11,074 nucleotides of DNA, taken from Planctomycetota bacterium. GTDB taxonomy: Bacteria > Planctomycetota > SZUA-567. The notes below the pieces were generated by a model. It searched no databases. It was not told the DNA's origin and worked only from the letters and a program-made list of their open reading frames with translations. Positions within the stretch are counted from its first letter, which is position 1, and the number at the start of each line of letters is the position of its first letter. The stretch is from positions 1-11,074 of the forward strand of contig JAISYD010000005.1 in assembly GCA_031270145.1 (NCBI GenBank), given 5' to 3'. This document shows positions 6,516-11,074 of the stretch, piece after piece. Made by a program: the position numbers and the translations under genes.

Positions 6516-7181
6516 GTGCGAACAATATGCGTTTCCAATGGAAGTCCCGTCCTCCCGTTGGACGATCCGGCCTTTCGCCGCTACGGGCGGCGCCTTGCTC
6601 TCGATTTTTCCCTGCTTGTCAACTGGCTGGACGCCAAAACGACCATGCCCGCCGAGGGAAACACGTACGTCGCCTCGGTGAAAGAGATGGAGGAAATCGC
6701 CGAATACCGGGCCTGGCTCGCGCATTTCTATGGCCTGATGCCGTATGAAATAGGATATTGCGTCGGCAGGAACGCCGCCCTGAACGGCCTTGAGTACCAC
6801 AAGGGAAGCGAGATCAACGTCGCGGCGACCGATCTCGTCCTGCTTCTTTCGTGCCTCGACCGGGTGGAGAACAACATTCTTGACGTCGCGGATGTCCAGG
6901 CTTTTCGTCTCGAACGGGGCGACGCGGTCGAACTCTACGCCACCTGCCTCCATTTCGCCCCCTGCCGGGTCTCGGACGAAGGCTTCAAGGCCGTGGTGAT
7001 CCTGCCCAGGGGCACCAACAAACCGCTGCCCTCCGGACGCGCCGCGCCGCTTTCCGAAGAGGACAGGCTCCTTTTCGCCGTCAACAAGTGGCTGCTGGCC
7101 CACCCCGACCGCAAGCCGCTCATGGAAAGGGGCGCCTTTCCGGGAATCAGGGGAGAAAATATCGAAGTCCGCTATGCGTGA
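6516..7181 (+). CDS. DUF4867-type conserved protein, probable metal-binding cupin
   Basis: This 221-residue protein starts at a GTG, 24 bases after the previous stop, with AAAGGGGAA (6502-6510) before it. I recognise the pattern of the DUF4867 family (FYGLMPYEIGYCVGRN, then LNGLEYHKGSEIN, then ATCLHFAPC, then LLFAVNKWLLAH). No function is established that I know of. The middle has a cupin-like metal site: Glu93, His95 and Glu99 in LEYHKGSE, and His146 about 50 residues later. The sequence has no signal peptide or membrane segment, so it is probably cytoplasmic. A KduI- or lyxose-isomerase-like role, or mutarotase action on the sugar before isomerisation, would suit its place after the FucI-like gene. 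I have an uncertain memory that a gene of this family of unknown function (sftX) sits in Firmicutes sulfofructose-transaldolase clusters, which would tie it to this pathway. Confidence 0.8.
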   Translation: MRTICVSNGSPVLPLDDPAFRRYGRRLALDFSLLVNWLDAKTTMPAEGNTYVASVKEMEEIAEYRAWLAHFYGLMPYEIGYCVGRNAALNGLEYHKGSEINVAATDLVLLLSCLDRVENNILDVADVQAFRLERGDAVELYATCLHFAPCRVSDEGFKAVVILPRGTNKPLPSGRAAPLSEEDRLLFAVNKWLLAHPDRKPLMERGAFPGIRGENIEVRYA

Positions 7182-7247
7182 GGACGCCCGCCGGCAATTG
7201 CCCCGGCGAAGGCGGATCGGGAAGCGGCCGATCCTGGAGGAGATGGC

Positions 7248-7802
7248 ATGGAAGCGATACTGAATCCGTTGCGAAAACTGATTTCCTTCTGCAATGCCGT
7301 GGCGCTGAAAATAGCCATGGCGATGCTCATGGTCATGCTGGTCGTCGTTTCCGCCCACGTGACCATGCGCTATGTCGTCGGCACCAGCATCTTCTGGTCC
7401 GAGGAGATATGCCGGTTCATGATGGTCTGGGTGTCGTTCCTCCTTCTTCCCCTGGCGCAGCAAAAGGGGCAGAACATCGCGGTGGATTTCGTCGTGGGGC
7501 GCTTCCGCTATTCCCGGCCCGGCGTCGTCACCGCCGTCATCGTCGAATTGATCGTCATGCTCGTCGCGGCGTTTTGTCTCCGCTACGGCTGGGCGTACAT
7601 GCTGCGCGCACGGATGACTTCGAGCGAGGCGCTGAATATCCCTATGTACCTCGTCTACACCGTCCTGCCGTACAGCTTTGCCCTAACCCTTCTCGCGTGT
7701 TTCGAGAGGCTGGCGGAAATCGTCGGATGCGTCGCCGAACCCGAAAAACTCCGGCGGAGCGATCGGATTCGCAAGGGAGACGCGGGCGAGGAATCCATGT
7801 AG
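7248..7802 (+). CDS. dctQ: TRAP transporter small membrane subunit (DctQ family)
   Basis: The 184-residue product is the small, four-helix subunit of a tripartite ATP-independent periplasmic transporter. CTGGAGGAG (7234-7242) precedes the ATG. Hydrophobic segments lie at about residues 18-42, 54-72, 92-112 and 130-155. The family signature runs from MRYVVGTSIFWSEEICRF into WVSFLLLPLA, with the WxEExxRF core. The C-terminus is charged and cytoplasmic in character. DctQ pairs with the large subunit encoded 27 bp downstream and is needed for Na+- or H+-coupled uptake of small organic acids. Its place directly after the enzymes suggests the transporter brings in the substrate they degrade. Confidence 0.92.
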   Translation: MEAILNPLRKLISFCNAVALKIAMAMLMVMLVVVSAHVTMRYVVGTSIFWSEEICRFMMVWVSFLLLPLAQQKGQNIAVDFVVGRFRYSRPGVVTAVIVELIVMLVAAFCLRYGWAYMLRARMTSSEALNIPMYLVYTVLPYSFALTLLACFERLAEIVGCVAEPEKLRRSDRIRKGDAGEESM

Positions 7803-7829
7803 CGCTTTTCCAGCAAGGAGGCAGTCCGC

Positions 7830-9155
7830 ATGTTCAAGTCAATCATCGGGGCAATCGTTTCGCTGAAGCTTTTTTACCTCGTCTTTTTCCTGTCCTTCCT
7901 GGTCCTCGGCATTCCCATCGTCTTCGTCATGCTGCTGGCGCCGGGGCTGGATTTGTTCCTCCACGGGCAGACCAATTTTTTCAACATGCTGATCCAGCGC
8001 TGGGTCGGCGGCATCGACAGCTTTCCCCTCATGGCCCTGCCTTTTTTCATCCTCGCGGGCGACTTCATGGCCGCCGGCGGCGTCACCATGCGCATCGTGC
8101 GCTTCGCCGAATCGCTCATCGGCCACCTCCGGGCCGGCCTGGCCCACGTCTGCGTCCTTTCGTCGGTCATGCTCGCGGGCGGCAGCGGCTCGGCCGTGGC
8201 CGACGCCTCGGCCCTTGGCTCCATGCTTATCCCGGCAATGAACAAATTGAACTATCCCCGCTCGTTTTCGGCGGCGGTGGTCGCCTCGGCGGGCATCCTG
8301 GCGCCCATCATTCCCCCCAGCGGGATCATGATCATCTACGCCTTCATTCAGAACGTGTCGGTCGCCGCCATGTTTGCCGGCGGCATCATCCCCGGCCTGA
8401 TCATGGCGGGCGGCATGATGCTTGTCATCATGTTGAAGTCCCGCGGCGGCCTGTTCCCCGATCCCAAGCCGCGGGCGAACATTCAGGAGGTCTGGATCAG
8501 CTTCAGGAGGGCGATGCTTCCCCTCGGCACCCCGGTCATTCTTCTCGGCGGCATCCTCGGCGGATTGATGACCCCCACCGAGGCCGCCGGCATCGCCGCG
8601 GCCTACTCCCTTCTCCTCGGACTGCTCTACACCAGGGAAATCAAACTCGCCGATTTGCCCAGGCTGTTCTCGGGCGCAGCCTTAGCCTCGGCGAAAATTC
8701 TTCTTCTCGTCGGCGCCGCCGTCGCCTTCGCCTCCATCGTCAGCCTGCGCCAGACCCCGCAGATGGTCGGTTCCGCCCTTGTCTCCGTCACCGACAATCC
8801 GTATCTTCTCTTTCTCATCATCAATATCTTCCTGTTGCTGGTCGGCTGCGTCATGGACGCGGGACCGGCGATCCTCATCCTCGCCCCCATCCTGGCGCCG
8901 GTGATCACCAAGCTGGGCATCGACCCCATTCATTTCGCCGTCGTCATGTGCATCAACCTGACCATCGGGCTTATCACCCCGCCGGTGGGGCTGGTGCTGT
9001 TCGTCATGTCGGGAATCAGCCACCAGGGTCTCGACAGTCTCACCAAGGGCATCATTCCTCTACTGATATCCAATATCACCACGCTCATGCTCATCACCTT
9101 TTTCCCTGGACTGGTGCTGTGGATACCCAGGCTGACCGGGCTGTACGCCCCGTGA
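7830..9155 (+). CDS. dctM: TRAP transporter large membrane subunit (DctM family)
   Basis: This 441-residue protein is the large permease subunit that carries the solute and coupling ion. AAGGAGG (7815-7821) precedes the start. It is hydrophobic throughout, with roughly 11-12 membrane segments. Typical DctM stretches are visible: FPLMALPFFILAGDFMAAGG, MLAGGSGSAVADASALG, ILAPIIPPSGIMIIYA, LMTPTEAAGIAAAYS and LTIGLITPPVGLVLFV. Its length is normal for the family (about 425-440). It is complete, with no frameshift. Together with the neighbouring small subunit and binding protein it forms a full transporter in the inner membrane. Confidence 0.95.
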   Translation: MFKSIIGAIVSLKLFYLVFFLSFLVLGIPIVFVMLLAPGLDLFLHGQTNFFNMLIQRWVGGIDSFPLMALPFFILAGDFMAAGGVTMRIVRFAESLIGHLRAGLAHVCVLSSVMLAGGSGSAVADASALGSMLIPAMNKLNYPRSFSAAVVASAGILAPIIPPSGIMIIYAFIQNVSVAAMFAGGIIPGLIMAGGMMLVIMLKSRGGLFPDPKPRANIQEVWISFRRAMLPLGTPVILLGGILGGLMTPTEAAGIAAAYSLLLGLLYTREIKLADLPRLFSGAALASAKILLLVGAAVAFASIVSLRQTPQMVGSALVSVTDNPYLLFLIINIFLLLVGCVMDAGPAILILAPILAPVITKLGIDPIHFAVVMCINLTIGLITPPVGLVLFVMSGISHQGLDSLTKGIIPLLISNITTLMLITFFPGLVLWIPRLTGLYAP

Positions 9156-9229
9156 CGTTTTCATGCAAGCCCAGCGGCTTCGACGGTCGAAGCGCAAATA
9201 GTTTTTCCAAAAAGAGGAGGAGAACCATC

Positions 9230-10291
9230 ATGTCGAAATCGTTTGCCGGATACGCGTTGGCGTTCATCCTGATTTTCGCGGCCGCCGGGAATGTCCCGGC
9301 GCAGGAAACCACGCTCAACCTGGTGTTCCTCGCCAACACCAGTGACGAAGAATACGATTCGGCGCTGGTACTCAAGAATTACGTTGAAAGCCGTTCTAGG
9401 AACGTCACGATCGAAATCTTCCCGGGAGCGCAGCTTTGCGGCGGCCCCCGCGAATGTTTCGAGTCCATCGAAGCCGAGACCGTCGACATTTACGTCGTCA
9501 CCGGCGGCGGCGTTTCGGTAGTCTATCCGCCGGCCGCGGCCATGAACCTTCCCTACCTCTTCACCAGCGACGAAGTGGTGAACGAACTCATGACCGGACC
9601 GTACGTCCAGGTTCTCAGGGAGCTCGTCTACCGGGGCACCGGCGGCAAGCTGTTGGTGATGACGCTCAGCAACACCGGGGGCTGGCGCCATTACGCCAAT
9701 ACCAAGCGCCTCGTCAAAAGCCCCGGGGACATCAAGGGCATGAAGATGCGCACGGTTGAGGATCACGTTCAAATGGAGCAGGTCAAGCTTCACGGCGGCT
9801 CGCCCACCCCGATTCCGTTCATGGAGGTCTACACGTCCCTGCAGACAGGCGTCGTTGACGGAACCCTCAACTCCATCTCCGACCTGACCAACGCCAGGCT
9901 GCACGAAAGAGCCAAGTACATGACCCTCGACGGCCACAACTACATGTTCTGCCTGTGGGTGATGAACACCACCCGGTTTCGGGGCCTTTCCGAGGAGGAT
10001 CAGGACATCCTCGCCGCCGGGTTCGATGTCATGGGGCGGGTCCAAAACGGCATCCAGGTGCGGCGGGAACTGGAAAACTGGGAGACGTTCTCCAAGGATG
10101 GCGGGAAAACATATGTTCCCGCCCCCGCCGAGAAGGAAGCGTTCGTCAAGGCCGTTGAACCGGTGCGCCAATGGTATCTGAAGGAATACGGCGCCGAAGG
10201 AAAGAAATTCCTCGAAGCCATGGATTCCGCCATCGCCGACGCCGAAAAGATCATTGCCGCCCGCCACCAGTACCTGAAGTCCGGAAAATAA
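9230..10291 (+). CDS. dctP: TRAP transporter periplasmic solute-binding protein (DctP family)
   Basis: The 353-residue product is the periplasmic receptor of the TRAP system. Its start at 9230 follows AAAGAGGAGGAG (9210-9221). The first 24 residues form a Sec signal peptide (Lys3, hydrophobic core 5-19, probable cleavage after Ala24 in VPA|QE). The reading frame is open for about 2 kb further upstream, but that part does not resemble a protein and overlaps dctQ and dctM. Family features include GGPRECFESIEAETVDIYVV, the DIKGMKMRTVED segment with the Arg that normally clamps a carboxylate or similar anion, and PIPFMEVYTSLQTGVVDGT. The ligand is not readable from the sequence. An anionic sugar acid or sulfonate is consistent with the preserved Arg and with the neighbouring enzymes. 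Confidence 0.94.
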   Translation: MSKSFAGYALAFILIFAAAGNVPAQETTLNLVFLANTSDEEYDSALVLKNYVESRSRNVTIEIFPGAQLCGGPRECFESIEAETVDIYVVTGGGVSVVYPPAAAMNLPYLFTSDEVVNELMTGPYVQVLRELVYRGTGGKLLVMTLSNTGGWRHYANTKRLVKSPGDIKGMKMRTVEDHVQMEQVKLHGGSPTPIPFMEVYTSLQTGVVDGTLNSISDLTNARLHERAKYMTLDGHNYMFCLWVMNTTRFRGLSEEDQDILAAGFDVMGRVQNGIQVRRELENWETFSKDGGKTYVPAPAEKEAFVKAVEPVRQWYLKEYGAEGKKFLEAMDSAIADAEKIIAARHQYLKSGK

Positions 10292-10307
10292 CCGTTCTTC
10301 CCGCCAT

Positions 10308-10338
10308 CCCCCGTGTCGCCGTCCGGCCGGCGCGGGGG
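10308..10338 (+). terminator. GC-rich hairpin after the transporter genes, possible attenuator
   Basis: An 11-bp stem with two G-T pairs (10308-10318 with 10328-10338) encloses a 9-base loop, 16 bases after the dctP stop. It is followed by AAAGGCCC, not a T-run, so it is not a classical intrinsic terminator. It could lower read-through into the oxidoreductase gene or protect the 3' end of transporter mRNA. Confidence 0.3.
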
Positions 10339-10389
10339 AAAGGCCCGATGCGGTGCGCGTTCGGCCGGCATATTCTTGAGGAGTCAGCC

Positions 10390-11074
10390 ATGCCCAAGGA
10401 ATTCATGAGCTCCACCTTTTCCAAAAATCCCCTTTTCGACTACATGCCCGAATCGGACAAGTATCTCTTCAAAAAACCGGTCGCGAAATACCGTTTTGTC
10501 GTCATCGGCGCGGGCATGATCGGCCTCGAGCACATCAAGTGCACCCTCCTTGAGGGAAGGGCCGGGATTCTCGGCATCTACGATGTCAGCGCCCTGAGCA
10601 TTGAAAAAACCCTCGCGGCTTGTCGCGAACTCATGCCCGGCGGGGAACTCAAGGTCTACCCGGATCTCGATGCGGCTTGCTCCGATCCGGACGCCGACGC
10701 CCTGCTCATCACCACTCCCAATTTCACCCACCTGGAAGTGCTGCGCACCGCGGTCAAATACGACAAGCATATCTTCATGGAAAAGCCCATGGCCACCGGC
10801 GTCGAGGACGCCGCCGAAATCGTGAAAATAGCCAGGGGATACCGGAAAACGCTGCAAATAGGCCTCCAATACCGTTACAAGGCGATTTACAGGGAAGCGA
10901 GGCACGAGGCGATCGAGAGAAGGAGCCTTGGGGACATCAAAAGCCTTTTCATCATGGAGCATCGCGTTCCCTTCCTGGACAAGGTCGGCCAGTGGAACAA
11001 GTTCTCACGGTGTTCGGGCGGAACATTTGTCGAGAAATGCTGCCACTATTTCGACCTGTTCAACCTGTTCGCCC
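10390..11074 (+). CDS. Gfo/Idh/MocA-family NAD(P)-dependent oxidoreductase, 3' partial
   Basis: This frame is open from the ATG at 10390 to the window edge, giving 228 codons; the C-terminal part lies outside. TGAGGAG (10377-10383) is well placed before the start. A long N-terminal lead of about 34 residues (MPKEFMSSTFSKNPLFDYMP and on) precedes the Rossmann strand FVVIGAGMIGLEH (residues 36-48). Further signatures are DALLITTPNFTH, FMEKPMA (Glu131-Lys132-Pro133, the family EKP motif), and GGTFVEKCCHYFDL, in which His219 occupies the usual catalytic His position. Members oxidise or reduce sugars, inositols and sugar acids, and some are NAD-dependent glycosidases (GH109; GH188 sulfoquinovosidases are, as I recall, related). 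In this context either a sugar dehydrogenase or a glycosidase releasing the free sugar is plausible. It is separated from the transporter by 98 bp. Confidence 0.88.
   Translation, partial: MPKEFMSSTFSKNPLFDYMPESDKYLFKKPVAKYRFVVIGAGMIGLEHIKCTLLEGRAGILGIYDVSALSIEKTLAACRELMPGGELKVYPDLDAACSDPDADALLITTPNFTHLEVLRTAVKYDKHIFMEKPMATGVEDAAEIVKIARGYRKTLQIGLQYRYKAIYREARHEAIERRSLGDIKSLFIMEHRVPFLDKVGQWNKFSRCSGGTFVEKCCHYFDLFNLFA

Noticed and set aside
5523..7463. Minus-strand open frame of about 640 codons opposite the FucI-like and DUF4867 genes
   Set aside because: Composition is Gly/His/Asp/Arg-rich, with no recognisable domain, and it spans several real genes on the other strand. It is an antisense shadow typical of GC-rich DNA.
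7088..9229. Very long open frame running through dctQ and dctM into dctP on the plus strand
   Set aside because: Before the dctP start the translation is Arg/Pro/His-rich without domains and overlaps two clear membrane-protein genes. It is a GC-bias artefact; the signal peptide and ribosome site fix dctP at 9230.

Overview
The window is a GC-rich, gene-dense bacterial segment. Ten complete genes and two partial ones all lie on the plus strand, with gaps of 114 bp or less (two neighbours overlap by one base), so it reads as one long catabolic operon cut at both ends. Codon third positions are mostly G or C, and a periplasmic-binding-protein (TRAP) transporter is present, which points to a Gram-negative, proteobacterial-type host. 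The sequence does not settle a genus. No rRNA, tRNA, CRISPR array, insertion sequence or clear promoter was seen, and no stretch over 300 bases lacks a gene.

Layout: (A) 2-3482 carries a split transketolase (N- and C-terminal subunits), an RpiB/LacAB-type sugar isomerase and an iron-dependent alcohol dehydrogenase. (B) 3514-7181 carries a TalC/FSA-type transaldolase, a beta-hydroxyacid dehydrogenase, an L-fucose/L-arabinose-isomerase-like protein and a DUF4867-type cupin-like protein. (C) 7248-10291 is a complete tripartite TRAP transporter (small membrane, large membrane and binding protein). (D) From 10390 to the end is the N-terminal part of a Gfo/Idh/MocA-type oxidoreductase.

The enzymes fit a route for a six-carbon sugar whose terminal carbon carries a non-phosphate acidic group. 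Sulfoquinovose (6-deoxy-6-sulfoglucose) is the best candidate I can name. Module A matches, gene for gene, the known sulfoglycolytic transketolase scheme: transketolase, sulfoerythrose isomerase, sulfoacetaldehyde reductase, giving isethionate. Module B matches the sulfofructose transaldolase scheme: sulfoquinovose isomerase, transaldolase, sulfolactaldehyde reductase, giving dihydroxypropanesulfonate. Having both in one operon would be a hybrid pathway. The residues support a non-standard substrate. The transaldolase has lost both usual phosphate-contact residues (Arg to Trp143, Ser to Ala175). The RpiB-like enzyme has lost the ring-opening His (Val99) and a phosphate-contact His (Lys9). The transketolase has Asp107 where a phosphate-contact His is usual. 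No sugar kinase is visible. The substrate assignment is inference; the enzyme families and substitutions are read from the sequence, with alignments made by eye against remembered reference sequences.
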